In this document: positions 18,355-28,788 of the stretch, one piece after another
Position numbering within the stretch: the stretch's first letter is position 1
Layout of the letters: each line of letters opens with the position of its first letter
NCBI RefSeq assembly: GCF_001748145.1
Contig: NZ_BCQA01000001.1
Span: 1,857,501-1,921,500 of the forward strand
From: Bosea sp. BIWAKO-01
Lineage (GTDB): Bacteria; Pseudomonadota; Alphaproteobacteria; Rhizobiales; Beijerinckiaceae
Direction: 5' to 3'
DNA: 64,000 nucleotides
The notes under the pieces: generated by a model
Told to the model about the DNA's origin: nothing
What the model saw: the letters and a program-made list of their open reading frames with translations, nothing else
Databases searched by the model: none
Program-made: the position numbers and the translations under genes

Positions 18355-19746
18355 TCATCCCTGGACCTTCGGATAGAGCTGCTTGACCAATGCATAGGTC
18401 AGACGCGCGGCCTGGCATTCGCCGCCCTCGGGGCGGCCGGGCTTCGACGACGGGTTCCAGGCATAGATATCGAAATGCGCGTAGGACTGTGTCTTCTCGA
18501 CGAAACGATGGAGGAAGAGCGCAGCCGTGACGGAGCCGGCAAACGAGCCCCCGGAGACGTGGTTGACGTCGGCGATCTTGGAGTCGAGCAGCCCGTCATA
18601 GGGCGGCCAGAGCGGCATGCGCCAGACCGGGTCGTTTACCACCTGCCCCAGCCGGGAGATTTCGACCGCGAGCCCTTCGTCATGGGTGTAGAAGGGTGGC
18701 AACTCGGGACCGAGCGCAACGCGGGCGGCACCGGTCAGCGTCGCATAGTCGATCAACAGCTCCGGGACTTCCTCATCCGCCAAGGCCAATGCATCGGCCA
18801 GGATGAGCCGGCCCTCGGCGTCGGTATTGCCGATTTCGACCGTCAGCCCCTTGCGGCTCCGGAGCACATCGCCCGGGCGGAACGATGCCCCGGAAACGGC
18901 ATTCTCGACGGCAGGCACAAGGAGGCGCAGCCGTACCGGAAGTTTCGCCTGCATGATCATGCGCGCAGCGGCAGCCGCGGCCGCGGCGCCGCCCATGTCC
19001 TTCTTCATCAGCAGCATGCCGGCATCTGTCTTGAGGTTGAGCCCGCCCGTATCGAACGCCACACCCTTGCCGACGAGTGTCACCTTGGGATCGGCCGGAT
19101 TGCCCCAGACAAGGTCGATCAGGCGCGGAGCGCGCGGCGACGCCCGGCCAACCGCATGGATCATCGGGAAGTTGCGCTCGAGCAGATCGTCCCCGACCTG
19201 GCTGGTGACGCTCGCACCAAAATCCTGCCCGAGCTGACGGATCGCAGCCTCGATCTCAGCGGGCCCCATGTCGCTTGCCGGCGTATTGACGAGATCGCGG
19301 GCAAAGGCGACCGCCTCGGCGAGCGCGCTCAGCTCCACACCATCCACACCCTTGGGCAATACCAACCGGGCGCGGACCGGCTGCGGCTTGCGGTAGCGCT
19401 CGAAACGATAGGACTGGAGCAGCCAACCGAGCGCCGCAAGGCCGAAATCATCGATCTCGCCCTCCAGACGATAATCGCCCTCCGGCAGTACCGCGGCGAG
19501 CCGGCCGGGAGCAAATGGATCGCGGCGGCGCGCCGATGCTCCCTCGACACCAAGGAGCACAGCGCTGACAGCGCCCAGCCCATCCGGCAGCACGACATGC
19601 TGTCCGGGACGCGCGGCGAAGCCATGGGCCTTCGCAAAGCGCGCGGCCTCGGGCGCGAGGTGCTCGATGAGTGCCGGCCAGCCCGCCTTCGAGACGAGAT
19701 GAACCGGGACGGCGGACGGCGCAGAGGCAAGGAGCAGGCTGTGCAC
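18355..19746 (-). CDS. M17 leucyl aminopeptidase family protein
   Basis: 463 residues with a poorly conserved N-terminal domain and a clear M17 catalytic domain. Expected metal and catalytic residues are present: Lys227, Asp232 and Lys239 in KGVAFDTGGLNLK, Asp250, and Asp309, Glu311 and Arg313 in NTDAEGRL. The family forms cytosolic hexamers that use two metals to remove N-terminal residues from peptides. It is a single gene, divergent from tadD. Confidence 0.93.
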   Translation of the reverse strand: MHSLLLASAPSAVPVHLVSKAGWPALIEHLAPEAARFAKAHGFAARPGQHVVLPDGLGAVSAVLLGVEGASARRRDPFAPGRLAAVLPEGDYRLEGEIDDFGLAALGWLLQSYRFERYRKPQPVRARLVLPKGVDGVELSALAEAVAFARDLVNTPASDMGPAEIEAAIRQLGQDFGASVTSQVGDDLLERNFPMIHAVGRASPRAPRLIDLVWGNPADPKVTLVGKGVAFDTGGLNLKTDAGMLLMKKDMGGAAAAAAAARMIMQAKLPVRLRLLVPAVENAVSGASFRPGDVLRSRKGLTVEIGNTDAEGRLILADALALADEEVPELLIDYATLTGAARVALGPELPPFYTHDEGLAVEISRLGQVVNDPVWRMPLWPPYDGLLDSKIADVNHVSGGSFAGSVTAALFLHRFVEKTQSYAHFDIYAWNPSSKPGRPEGGECQAARLTYALVKQLYPKVQG

Positions 19747-19860
19747 GGCTGAAGGAACCTGTTCGAAGGAGTGAGCGGCGAAGCCAGTTAAGGAAGCATT
19801 AGGGTTAACGTTTTACCACCAGAACGACCAGTTCTCTCTCGTGGCAAGGCACTCTGGCCC

Positions 19861-20736
19861 ATGTCCCGCTGCTTCTCCGCAGTTTTGTATCCTTCGTCTG
19901 CGGCCTCCCGCGGCCGGCTGTTGGCAGCCGTCTGCCTCGCCTCGCTCGCCCTGGCCGGCTGCCAAAGCCGCGGCGGGATCGGCGACATCACCGGCTCCAT
20001 CGGGCGATCCGCCCCGACCCAGCCACGCGGACCCGCCGAATGGCGCGCCGAGGCCGACCAATGGGGCAAGCGCTACGACGCGAACCAGAAGGACCGGAAC
20101 TCCGCCTTCTACTATGCCCGCGCGCTGCGGGCGCTCGACCAGAATGCCCAGGCCCTCGCCGTCCTGCAGAACGCGGTGCTCGTGCACAGCGAGGATCGCG
20201 AGATGCTCGGTGCCTATGGTCGTTCGCTGGCCGATAATGGCCGCTACAAGGAAGCGGACGAGGTGCTCTCGCGTGCCCATTCGCCGGAACGACCTGACTG
20301 GCGTGTCCTGTCGGCACAAGGCACCGTCGCCGACCAGCTCGGCGAGCATGCCCGCGCCCAGCAGATCTACGAAACCGCCCTCAAGCTCGCTCCCGGCGAG
20401 CCCACGGTGATGTCCAATCTCGGCCTGTCGCTCGCGCTGTCGAAGCGCCTGCCCGAGGCCGAGCGCGTGCTGCGCGAGGCTTCGAACTCCAACCGGGCCG
20501 ACGCCCGCATCCGACAGAATCTCGTGTTGGTGCTCGGCCTGCAGGGCAGGTTTGGCGAAGCGGAAACGCTGGCACAGCAGGACCAGAGCCCGGCCGAAGC
20601 AGCCGCAACCATCGCCTATCTCAAGCGCAGCGTCAGCCAGCCCAATAGCTGGAACATGCTCAAGGGCAGCAACAAGGCAAAAACAGCAGCATCTGCCCAG
20701 CCTGAGCAAGCGGATCGATCAACCCCACAGGGTTAG
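19861..20736 (+). CDS. tadD: Tad pilus TPR lipoprotein TadD
   Basis: 291 residues with a lipoprotein signal (LALAGC, lipidated Cys34) followed by tetratricopeptide-like repeats (about 60-245; for example RYKEADEVLSRA and HARAQQIYETALKLAPGE). TadD is the outer-membrane-associated pilotin-like scaffold of the Flp/Tad secretion apparatus. It is convergent with tadC, and its location next to the cpa/tad operon confirms the call. The C-terminal 40 residues are low-complexity. Confidence 0.88.
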   Translation: MSRCFSAVLYPSSAASRGRLLAAVCLASLALAGCQSRGGIGDITGSIGRSAPTQPRGPAEWRAEADQWGKRYDANQKDRNSAFYYARALRALDQNAQALAVLQNAVLVHSEDREMLGAYGRSLADNGRYKEADEVLSRAHSPERPDWRVLSAQGTVADQLGEHARAQQIYETALKLAPGEPTVMSNLGLSLALSKRLPEAERVLREASNSNRADARIRQNLVLVLGLQGRFGEAETLAQQDQSPAEAAATIAYLKRSVSQPNSWNMLKGSNKAKTAASAQPEQADRSTPQG

Positions 20737-20875
20737 GCACGCCGGCCGCTTCGGTGGGGCCTCCAACCACGAGCATATGAGCCGCCGGAGGCATCCGCAG
20801 CATCATCCGCGCGCGCCCTTTGCCCTTGCTCGGCGCCAATATGCGCGTGGCGGCTCGCCGGCCGAGCGGACGAAG

Positions 20876-21853
20876 CTATTTCAGCCTCATCACCTGAATG
20901 ATCGCCGGCGTCATGATCACGACGAAGAGCACCGGCAGAAAGAACAGGATCATCGGCACCGTCAGCTTCGGCGGCAATGCCGCGGCCTTCTTCTCCGCCG
21001 CCATCATGCGTTGGTCGCGACTTTCCTGCGCCAATGTGCGCAGCGCAGTACCGAGCGGCGTGCCGTAGCGCTCGGCCTGAACCAGTGCAGTCGAGACCGA
21101 CTTCACTCCCTCGAGCCCGGTGCGAGCGGCCAGGTTCTCATAGGCCTGGCGTCTTTCGGCGAGGTAGGAGAGTTCGGCCGTGCAGAGCGCGAACTCCTCG
21201 GCGAGGGGGACCGACTGACCGCCAATCTCGGTCGAGACCTTGCGGAAACCATGTTCGATCGACATGCCCGCCTCGACACAGATCAGCAACAAGTCGAGCG
21301 CATCGGGAAAGGCCTGCCGCATAGACGCCTGGCGCTTCGAGATCTGGTTCGACAGGAATATCTCCGGCGCCTTGATGCCCAGATAGGCGCCGCCGATCGC
21401 CATGCCGAACCGGATCAAGGGCGGCTGACCGAAATCCTTGATGAAGAAGACATAGAAGAGCGTGAACAGGAAGAGGCCGATCGGCGTCACCAGGCGGAAG
21501 AACAGGAAGCCGATCTCGGCCTGTGGCCCGCGATAACCCGCCATGGCGAGCTGCTTCTTCGCCGTTTCGGTGCCGAGCCAGTCACCCAGCTTGAACTGAT
21601 CGACAATGCGCCGCATGAACGCCTTTGGTTCCTGGCGCAGCGAGACCTTGTCCTTCTGCCGGTTCAGGCGATCCCGCTCGCGCGCACGGATCTTGTCGCG
21701 CTCGATCGCAACATTCTTCATGCGCTTGTTGAGGTCGTTGCCCTCGACCAAGGGCATCGCCAGGGTCAGAACTGTCGCAGCGGCAGCGACGGCAGCAAGC
21801 AACGCAACCAGGAACTGGCTGTCGGCGAGCTTGTCGGCGATGAGGGCAATCAT
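20876..21853 (-). CDS. tadC: Tad pilus inner-membrane platform protein TadC
   Basis: 325 residues: one N-terminal TM, a type II secretion F-like domain with DALDLLLICVEAGMSI, and two C-terminal TMs. TadC pairs with TadB to form the inner-membrane platform that the ATPase TadA drives. It is the last gene of the minus-strand cpa/tad operon, starting 10 bases after tadB ends. Confidence 0.93.
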   Translation of the reverse strand: MIALIADKLADSQFLVALLAAVAAAATVLTLAMPLVEGNDLNKRMKNVAIERDKIRARERDRLNRQKDKVSLRQEPKAFMRRIVDQFKLGDWLGTETAKKQLAMAGYRGPQAEIGFLFFRLVTPIGLFLFTLFYVFFIKDFGQPPLIRFGMAIGGAYLGIKAPEIFLSNQISKRQASMRQAFPDALDLLLICVEAGMSIEHGFRKVSTEIGGQSVPLAEEFALCTAELSYLAERRQAYENLAARTGLEGVKSVSTALVQAERYGTPLGTALRTLAQESRDQRMMAAEKKAAALPPKLTVPMILFFLPVLFVVIMTPAIIQVMRLK

Positions 21854-21863
21854 TCCCGCAGCC

Positions 21864-22841
21864 TCAAATGTCGAAATTGATCATCTTGCGCATCGTCATG
21901 ATGCCGATCAGCATCCAGACTCCGCTGGCGACGAGCGCGACCTTGCCAATCTGCGTGAGCCAGAGAAGCTCGATATATCTCGGGCTGGTCACGTAGACGA
22001 GGGTCGCAACCACCGGGGGCAAGGCCCCGATGATCGCTGCCGAGGCCTTCGCTTCCATCGAAACCGCCTGGATCTTGTCGCGCATCTTGCGACGTTCGCG
22101 AATGACTTTCGACAAATTGCCGAGGGTCTCCGCGAGATTGCCGCCCGTCTTCTGCTGGATCGCCAGCACGATGCCGAAGAAATTGGCCTCGGCGCAGGGC
22201 ATGCGCTCGAAGAGCTTGGCGGCAGCCTCGGTCAGCGGCAGCCCCAAGGTCTGGCTCTCGATGATCAGTCGAAATTCCGTCCGGACGGGCTCGACGGCTT
22301 CGGCAGCGATGATGCGCAGGCAGTCGTTGAGCGGCAGGCCAGACTTGACGCCGCGCACGATGATGTCGAGCGCGTTCGGAAATTCGTTGCCGAACTTCTT
22401 CAGCCGCTTCGCCCGGGTCCGCGACAGAAGCCAACGCGGCAGGCCGAAGCCGCCAATGAACAGACCGACCAGAAGGAGCAGGAGATTGGCTGTTGCCAGG
22501 AAGAACAGGAAGCCGACAATCACGCCAGAAATGGCGCTGATGATGTAAAACTTGCGGCGGTCCCAGCTCAGCCCCGCCTGGAGCAACAGGAGTTCGAGCG
22601 TGACCTTGTTGCGAGCGTTTTCCCGGGTTTCGATGTCTTTCAGGCTCTGGGCGATCTGGCCGCGCTTCTGCCGCGCCTGGACTTCGCGATCGACCGTCCG
22701 TACGGCGACCGGGGCTGCGAACTCCTTGCGGCGCTTCTCCACCCGGGTCTGCCCGCTCAGCGCCGGATAGAACAGCGCGTAGACCACACCGCCTGCCGCA
22801 AAGGTCGCCAATACGACAACCGCGATGACACTCAGGTCCAT
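21864..22841 (-). CDS. tadB: Tad pilus inner-membrane platform protein TadB
   Basis: 325 residues with the T2SSF fold: an N-terminal TM, a central TM pair (about 100-145), the cytoplasmic helical bundle (FPNALDIIVRGVKSGLPL) and C-terminal TMs. It is the partner of TadC, lies 25 bases after tadA, and belongs to the same operon. Confidence 0.93.
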   Translation of the reverse strand: MDLSVIAVVVLATFAAGGVVYALFYPALSGQTRVEKRRKEFAAPVAVRTVDREVQARQKRGQIAQSLKDIETRENARNKVTLELLLLQAGLSWDRRKFYIISAISGVIVGFLFFLATANLLLLLVGLFIGGFGLPRWLLSRTRAKRLKKFGNEFPNALDIIVRGVKSGLPLNDCLRIIAAEAVEPVRTEFRLIIESQTLGLPLTEAAAKLFERMPCAEANFFGIVLAIQQKTGGNLAETLGNLSKVIRERRKMRDKIQAVSMEAKASAAIIGALPPVVATLVYVTSPRYIELLWLTQIGKVALVASGVWMLIGIMTMRKMINFDI

Positions 22842-22866
22842 GGCTCAAGTCCGCCCATAGCCGCGC

Positions 22867-24324
22867 TCAAGCAGCATTGGCTTCATCCTGGACGGCGAGT
22901 TGATCGATCGCCGTGGCCAGCCGCTGCTCCTCACCGAAATAGCGGGCGCGCTCCCAGAAGCGCGGCCGGCCGATACCGGTCGAGCGGTGCCGCCCGATCA
23001 GCTTGCCCGCCGCATCCTCGCCGAGCACCTCATAGTTCATCAGGTCCTGGGTGATGATGACGTCGCCCTCCATCCCCATCACCTCGGTGATATGGGTGAT
23101 CCGGCGCGAGCCGTCGCGCATGCGCTGGGCCTGAATGACGACATCGACGGAGGAGCAGATCATTTCCCGCAATGTCTTCGAAGGCAGGCTGAACCCACCC
23201 ATGGTGATCATGGATTCGATGCGGCTCAGGCATTCGCGCGGCGTATTGGCATGGAGCGTCCCCATCGATCCGTCGTGGCCGGTGTTCATCGCCTGCAGCA
23301 GGTCGAACGCTTCCGGGCCGCGCACCTCACCGACGATGATCCGCTCGGGCCGCATGCGCAGGCAGTTCTTGACGAGGTCGCGCATGGTGACCGCGCCCGT
23401 ACCCTCGAGATTGGGCGGGCGCGTCTCGAGGCGCACGACATGGGGCTGCTGGAGCTGCAGTTCGGCAGCGTCCTCGCAGGTGATGACCCGCTCGTCATGC
23501 TCGATATAGTTGGTCAGGCAGTTCAGCAGGGTCGTCTTGCCCGAGCCCGTACCGCCGGAAATAACGATATTGCAGCGGACCTTACCGATGATCTTGAGGA
23601 TTTCGGCACCGGGTGGCGAGATCGCACCAAAACGGACGAGCTGATCCAGCGTCAGCTTGTCCTTCTTGAATTTGCGGATGGTGAGAGCCGGCCCGTCGAT
23701 CGCCAGCGGCGGCGCGATGACATTGACGCGTGAACCGTCGGCAAGACGAGCGTCGCAGATCGGCGAGGATTCGTCGACGCGCCGGCCAACCTGGCTGACG
23801 ATGCGCTGACAGATGTTCATCAGCTGCGCGTTGTCGCGAAAGCGAACATTGGTCAGCTGGATCTTGCCGCCGGTCTCGATGAAGGTGCGCGAGGCTCCGT
23901 TGACCATGATGTCGGCGATATCGTCCCGCGCCAGCAGCGGCTCCAGGGGCCCGTAGCCGAGCACGTCGTTGCAGATATCGTCGAGCAGTTCCTCCTGCTC
24001 GGCGATGGAAAGCACGACGTTCTTGAGCGAAATGATCTCGTTGATGATGTCGCGGATTTCCTCCCGCGCCGATTCACCATCGAGCTTCGCGAGCTGAGAG
24101 AGGTCGATCGCCTCGATCAGCGCCCCGAAGATCATGCTCTTCATCTGGTAGTAATCGTCGGACTTCGGCGTTTCGACCGGAGCGACGGGCGCTGCCGACA
24201 CCTGACGACGCATGTCGGGAGGCGGCGCAGACGATTCAAGCGGGCGCGCAGCCGAAGCCGGGCCCGAGACCTTCGCATTCAGCGGCTGCGTCGTCGCAGC
24301 GTTCGAGGATCGCTTTCCGAACAT
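22867..24324 (-). CDS. cpaF: Tad pilus assembly ATPase (CpaF/TadA)
   Basis: 485 residues. After a variable 60-residue N-terminus come the VirB11/GspE-type N-domain and the ATPase core: Walker A GGTGSGKT at 257-264, the Asp box around EDAAELQ, Walker [16 protein letters not shown] and the His box GTLHAN. The hexameric motor powers both extension and retraction of Flp pili. It is downstream of cpaE with a 79-bp gap. Confidence 0.96.
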   Translation of the reverse strand: MFGKRSSNAATTQPLNAKVSGPASAARPLESSAPPPDMRRQVSAAPVAPVETPKSDDYYQMKSMIFGALIEAIDLSQLAKLDGESAREEIRDIINEIISLKNVVLSIAEQEELLDDICNDVLGYGPLEPLLARDDIADIMVNGASRTFIETGGKIQLTNVRFRDNAQLMNICQRIVSQVGRRVDESSPICDARLADGSRVNVIAPPLAIDGPALTIRKFKKDKLTLDQLVRFGAISPPGAEILKIIGKVRCNIVISGGTGSGKTTLLNCLTNYIEHDERVITCEDAAELQLQQPHVVRLETRPPNLEGTGAVTMRDLVKNCLRMRPERIIVGEVRGPEAFDLLQAMNTGHDGSMGTLHANTPRECLSRIESMITMGGFSLPSKTLREMICSSVDVVIQAQRMRDGSRRITHITEVMGMEGDVIITQDLMNYEVLGEDAAGKLIGRHRSTGIGRPRFWERARYFGEEQRLATAIDQLAVQDEANAA

Positions 24325-24403
24325 GTCACCCCTCCTTCACGCTACGGCACGGCCGGCGGGCCGATCGGAGCGAGCAGGCAACAGCGCACAAAACCGTCAC
24401 GGC

Positions 24404-25669
24404 TCAGGCCTTGCGACGCTTGAGCTTGGCGACCAGCGGTTCCAGCAGGCTGCGCTTTCCGCGCCTGGCCTCACCGCGGCCGGTCAGGGTGCTTGCAACA
24501 TGAATGAAGGCCTCGTTGATCTTGCCGCCCGCCTGGACTTCCGCAACCATCTGCCCGTTATTCGCAGCCGTGCCGAAGACCTGCGCGTCGAAGGGAATCG
24601 CGACGAGCACCTCGACGCCCAAGGCCTTGGCAAATTCTCCCGCGTCGATCTCGGGCCGCTTGGGCAAGCCGACCTGATTGAGCACCAGACGTGGCGGCGA
24701 ATCATTCGGTCGGCTGGCCCGCGCCAGATCGATCAGGTTCTTGGCGTTCCGCAGCGAGGCAAGTTCGGGGCCGGCAACAATCACGACCTCGTCTGCACCG
24801 ATCAGACAGCGCCTGACCCAGCCGCTCCAGAGATGCGGCACATCGAGAACCACGCAGGGCACGCTGGCGCGCAAGAGATCGAAGAGTTGCTCGAACGCTT
24901 CCTCCTGCAGGTCGAGTGTCCGATCCAGCATCGCCGGCGCCGCCAGCAAGGCGAGATTGTCGCTGCAACGCGAGAGCAGGCGATCCAGCATATTGGCATC
25001 AAGCCGCTCCGGTGCGAACACCGCCTCCGCGATGCCCTGCGGCGGATCCTGATTGAAGTCGAGCCCCGCCGTGCCGAAGGCGATGTCGAGATCGACGATC
25101 ACGGTCGATAAATCGAGATTGCGCGCCATCGCCCAGGCGACGTTATGGGCCACCGTCGAAGCGCCGACCCCGCCCTTGGCGCCCATGACGGCGACGATGC
25201 GCCCGAGATTGCGAGCGCCCGGCGCGACATAGAGCTCAGACAGGGTGCGCAGGATGTCGAGCGGCTCAAGGGGGGCAATCAGGTAATCGCTGACGCCTCG
25301 GCGGATCAGATCGCGGTAGAGCTGGACGTCATTGACATGCCCGATGACGACGACCTTTGTGCCGGCGTCACAGCTCTGCGCCAACGCATCGAGATGGCCG
25401 ACAAGCGTGGCACCGTCGGACACCGTTTCGAGCACGATGACATTGGGCGTGGGTGCGCTGCGGAACGCCTCGACTGCGGCCGCGGGTCCCCCCATCTGGA
25501 CGCGCGAATGGGTCTTCTCCATGCGCCGGTCAGTGGTTGCCGTCTGCATGGCAGCAGCGATGGCGGGCGTTTCGCAAAAGGCCTGCAGCGTGATGCGCGG
25601 CAGCGGCGCGATGACCTCGTCGCCGGCACTGCTCGCCGCGTGGGCTTCGAAATTCTGCGCCGGATCCAT
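24404..25669 (-). CDS. cpaE: Pilus assembly localisation ATPase CpaE/TadZ
   Basis: 421 residues: an N-terminal atypical receiver-like domain (about 70-150, no obvious phospho-acceptor pocket) and a MinD/ParA-like ATPase with deviant Walker A KGGVGAST (165-172) and DLDIAFGT. TadZ/CpaE directs pilus machinery to its cell pole or site. Its ATG overlaps the cpaD stop by one base (TGATG), which indicates translational coupling. Confidence 0.94.
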   Translation of the reverse strand: MDPAQNFEAHAASSAGDEVIAPLPRITLQAFCETPAIAAAMQTATTDRRMEKTHSRVQMGGPAAAVEAFRSAPTPNVIVLETVSDGATLVGHLDALAQSCDAGTKVVVIGHVNDVQLYRDLIRRGVSDYLIAPLEPLDILRTLSELYVAPGARNLGRIVAVMGAKGGVGASTVAHNVAWAMARNLDLSTVIVDLDIAFGTAGLDFNQDPPQGIAEAVFAPERLDANMLDRLLSRCSDNLALLAAPAMLDRTLDLQEEAFEQLFDLLRASVPCVVLDVPHLWSGWVRRCLIGADEVVIVAGPELASLRNAKNLIDLARASRPNDSPPRLVLNQVGLPKRPEIDAGEFAKALGVEVLVAIPFDAQVFGTAANNGQMVAEVQAGGKINEAFIHVASTLTGRGEARRGKRSLLEPLVAKLKRRKA

Positions 25670-26430
25670 CAGTGGCCTCCGACCGACTGGTTGATCTGCG
25701 GCGTTTCCTGCCGGTACAGGGTCGAGGGGTCCTTGCCCTCACGCAGCTTGCCGATCGCGTTCATGCGCTTGACGATATCGGCGCGGCCCTCGGTCCGGCC
25801 ACGGACGAGGTCGATCGGATCGGCCACCTGCGCGGCCAATGTCGCCTGGCTGGAACAGCCGAAATTCCAGAGCGGTTCGTTGGCCATGTCCAGTTTCCAG
25901 TCGGAGACGCCCGCGTCCTGCGTCCATTGTCCGCAGGAATGCGGCAGGCCCGCCTGCAGCGAGGCGAATGTCAGGCGAATAGGCGAGGCGAGATTCGGGT
26001 CCGCGATGGGATAGGTCCTGACCGAGAGCGATCCGGGCGGCACCCCGCCCTGCGCCAGGGCTCTGCGGATCGCTTCGAGCGTGCCATGGGTTGCCATCTC
26101 CCGGCCGGCACCGGTTGGCACCTGTGCTACGAGCCCGCCACGTCCACTGCGCCGGTAGTCCGCGGCGAAACTGGCGACATCCTCGGCCTGGCGACGATCG
26201 AGACCCGCACCGGCCCGCACGATGAAGACATCTAGCGAACGTGGCGCGTCACGCAGCACAATCGGGTGCCGCTCGCGCAGATCGCTGGCGCTGATCGACC
26301 CCGTCGTGTCGGTCTTCGACGCGCAGGCTCCAAGAGCAACGCCGGCGGCCAGAACGGCGGCCAGAGGCCAATGGCTCATCCGCAGCTGTCCTCGATCTGT
26401 CATGGCCCGAGCCACCCCTTGCGCGTTCAT
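25669..26430 (-). CDS. cpaD: Pilus assembly lipoprotein CpaD
   Basis: 253 residues from the ATG at 26430, chosen for its AAGGGGG ribosome site; the open frame back to 26505 would overlap cpaC. A lipobox VALGAC (Cys36) marks it as an outer-membrane lipoprotein. The CpaD domain includes FASLQAGLPHSCGQW and NFGCSSQATLAAQVADP. It likely helps the CpaC secretin assemble. The start lies 10 bases after the cpaC stop. Confidence 0.92.
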   Translation of the reverse strand: MNAQGVARAMTDRGQLRMSHWPLAAVLAAGVALGACASKTDTTGSISASDLRERHPIVLRDAPRSLDVFIVRAGAGLDRRQAEDVASFAADYRRSGRGGLVAQVPTGAGREMATHGTLEAIRRALAQGGVPPGSLSVRTYPIADPNLASPIRLTFASLQAGLPHSCGQWTQDAGVSDWKLDMANEPLWNFGCSSQATLAAQVADPIDLVRGRTEGRADIVKRMNAIGKLREGKDPSTLYRQETPQINQSVGGH

Positions 26431-26440
26431 GAGAGCCCCC

Positions 26441-27907
26441 TTAGTCGGCAATGAAGCCGACCCGGCCCCTGTAGGCCTGAGGCAACGGCCCGCTATTGGT
26501 GCCATAGATCTTGTTCAGGCGGCCGAGCAGCACGGCCTGCGCATCATGGGCATCGACGAAGCCGTCATCCGGGCGTTGGATCTGGTTCGGCTCCATCGGC
26601 TTGGCGATGTAGGGCGTCACCGTGATCATCAGTTCGGTCTCCTCGCGCTGATAGTCGCGCGAGCGGAAGAGCACGCCGATTACCGGCAGGTTCATCAGCC
26701 CCGGGAAGCCGTTGATCGACTGTTTCGAGACGCGCTGGATCAGCCCGGCCGTCGCCAGGGTCCCGCCCGATGGCAGTTCGACCGTGGTGTCGGACTTGCG
26801 CACGCGGAAGGCGGGGGCATTTACCGATTCCCGGGTATTGGTGCCCCGCGATACATTGCTCGTATTGCTGAGCCGGAGCTGGTTCTCGAAATCGAGTTCC
26901 GTGACTTCGGTGGCAATGCGCATGCTGATCTTGTTGTCGGACAGGACAATCGGGGTAAAGTTCAAGGAAACGCCGACCGGCTTATAGACGATGCCGAGCG
27001 TGCAGATGCCCGACGAGTCGCAGGAATAGCCGTTGGGCACAGGGACATCGCCGCCGGCCGTGAACTTGGCGCTCTCCCCCGAGATCGCAGTGACCATCGG
27101 TTCCGCCAGAACGCGGGCGAGGCCTGCGCGCTCCAGCGCACGCAAGGTGAAATTGGTCGAGTTCCCGATCCCGGCTCCGATCGCCGTCGCAGCCAGGGAC
27201 TGCGGTTGCAACGGAAGCGGGTTCTCGATCGACGGCGTGATCGAGAAATTGCCGAGCTTCCACTCGCCGGACGAGTTGATGCCGAGCTGCTTGATCGCCT
27301 TGCGCGAAACCTCGGAGATCACGACCTTGACCATCACCTGGTCGCGATCGCGGATCGTCAACGAGTTGATCACGGCGCCCTTGGACGAGGAGAAGATGCC
27401 GGAGGCGGTCCCGACGAAGGCATTCGCGATGTCGACCGCCTGGGTCGCTTCCGACGCATTGGCGACATTGCCGAGCAGGAGGATGGAATTGCCTGCTGGC
27501 TTGACCTCGATCTGGGCTCTGGGCATCGCCGCACGCAGCGTCTGGCGCAGCACGTTGAGATCCCGCCCGACTTCGATCTCGAGCGCGGAAATCTGACGGC
27601 CTTCGGAGTCGATCACGAACATCGAGGTCGAACCATCGGCGATGCCGATGATGAAGAGCTTGCGCGCCGAGCGGACGACCGCGTTGGCCACTTTGGGGTT
27701 GGCGACGAAGACTTCCTTGGCGTCGCGCGGCAATTCCACGATCAGTGAACGACCGATCGAGAGCGTGAGCTTGCGGGCAATGGCATGCTCGCTGGAGCCG
27801 ACATTCAGAACCGGGGCAGGCCCCGTCGACTGAGCCATGGCCGGCAGGCCGAGCAGGAGTGCCAGAACCGGCGCCGCGACGGAACGAAGAATGCGCCTTG
27901 GGATCAT
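26441..27907 (-). CDS. cpaC: Pilus secretin CpaC/RcpA
   Basis: 488 residues with signal peptide (about 1-25, cleavage near AMAQ), an N-terminal pilus-assembly domain (LTLSIGRSLIVELPRDAKEV), a BON-like domain and the secretin channel domain (about 240-440, VELPSGGTLATAGLIQ, and RETELMITVTPYI near the end). It forms the outer-membrane pore through which the Flp pilus exits. It overlaps cpaB by four bases (ATGA). Confidence 0.95.
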   Translation of the reverse strand: MIPRRILRSVAAPVLALLLGLPAMAQSTGPAPVLNVGSSEHAIARKLTLSIGRSLIVELPRDAKEVFVANPKVANAVVRSARKLFIIGIADGSTSMFVIDSEGRQISALEIEVGRDLNVLRQTLRAAMPRAQIEVKPAGNSILLLGNVANASEATQAVDIANAFVGTASGIFSSSKGAVINSLTIRDRDQVMVKVVISEVSRKAIKQLGINSSGEWKLGNFSITPSIENPLPLQPQSLAATAIGAGIGNSTNFTLRALERAGLARVLAEPMVTAISGESAKFTAGGDVPVPNGYSCDSSGICTLGIVYKPVGVSLNFTPIVLSDNKISMRIATEVTELDFENQLRLSNTSNVSRGTNTRESVNAPAFRVRKSDTTVELPSGGTLATAGLIQRVSKQSINGFPGLMNLPVIGVLFRSRDYQREETELMITVTPYIAKPMEPNQIQRPDDGFVDAHDAQAVLLGRLNKIYGTNSGPLPQAYRGRVGFIAD

Positions 27908-28689
27908 GGCTTCACGCTTTTGCTGGTGACGCCGTAGCGCACGAGGGTCAGGCCGCCTTCGGTGTCGGGGCGCCCGGCGTCGCCGGCATCCTTGAGGCTG
28001 CGCAAGGCGAGCGAAAGCGTGCCGTTGCGTTGCGCCTGAGCGACGATCTCAACTTGACGGGGCTCGAGTTCGAGCGTCGCCGTCTCGCCGATGACGACCT
28101 TCTCGCCATTGCGTTCCTGAATATTCTGACCGATCGCCAGCACCCGGACATTGGTCAGGATCGTTTCGCTGATGAAGCTCTCGCCGCCGCTATTCGCGTT
28201 GCCGCCGCCTCCCTCCTGGTGAGTCCGGATGACATCCACACGGTCGTTCGGCAGGATGAAGCCACCGGCCGTATTGGCGCCGCGGCTATCGGTAGCGATC
28301 GCTGTTGCCCTCTTGCCGGCCGGCAGAACCGCCGAGAGGAATCCGGTACCGTCCGTCTTGATCAGCTTCTCGCGACGGATCGGTTCTCCACCAGACACCG
28401 CGAAACGCGCCAGCTGCCCGGCCAATTCGGTTTCGGCCTCAGGCGCCTCGCTCTTGCGGATGACCCCGGCCGGAACACTGTCAGCCGGCCAGTCGATCCA
28501 GCGCATGTCGCTGGCAGCGAGCGTATTGCCGACCGGAATATCGGCAGCTGCGACCAGGACCGGAACCGTCGGCGCCGGCTCATAGCGTGTCACCGGTGCC
28601 GGTGTCGCCTTGGGACGTTGGATCAGCAATGCTGCGCCAAGCCCCGCAACAAGCGCGACAACCAGGATGATGATACGGGCTGGACTCAT
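27904..28689 (-). CDS. cpaB: Pilus assembly protein CpaB/RcpC
   Basis: 261 residues with an N-terminal membrane anchor (IIILVVALVAGLGAALLI), an SAF/antifreeze-like domain (VPVLVAAADIPVGNTL) and the RcpC/CpaB domain (GFILPNDRVDVIRT). It is a periplasmic partner of the CpaC secretin. It is the first gene of the cpaBCDEF-tadBC operon. A CtrA-like TCAA-N7-TTAA lies 61-75 bases upstream. Confidence 0.94.
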   Translation of the reverse strand: MSPARIIILVVALVAGLGAALLIQRPKATPAPVTRYEPAPTVPVLVAAADIPVGNTLAASDMRWIDWPADSVPAGVIRKSEAPEAETELAGQLARFAVSGGEPIRREKLIKTDGTGFLSAVLPAGKRATAIATDSRGANTAGGFILPNDRVDVIRTHQEGGGGNANSGGESFISETILTNVRVLAIGQNIQERNGEKVVIGETATLELEPRQVEIVAQAQRNGTLSLALRSLKDAGDAGRPDTEGGLTLVRYGVTSKSVKP

Positions 28690-28749
28690 GAACGCCGATC
28701 CTCGGCCAAGCTGCGTTGGCTCTCGAAGAGGATCGTGACCCGGGATTCG

Positions 28750-28764
28750 TCAAATTATGGTTAA
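28750..28764 (-). promoter_or_regulatory. CtrA-like site upstream of cpaB
   Basis: TCAA-ATTATGG-TTAA matches the CtrA consensus TTAA-N7-TTAA at 7 of 8 positions. It shares the string ATGGTTAAC with a similar site upstream of flp. CtrA control of pilus genes is established in Caulobacter; here it is inferred. Confidence 0.4.
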
Positions 28765-28788
28765 CCCGGCGTAACTTTCATCAACCGC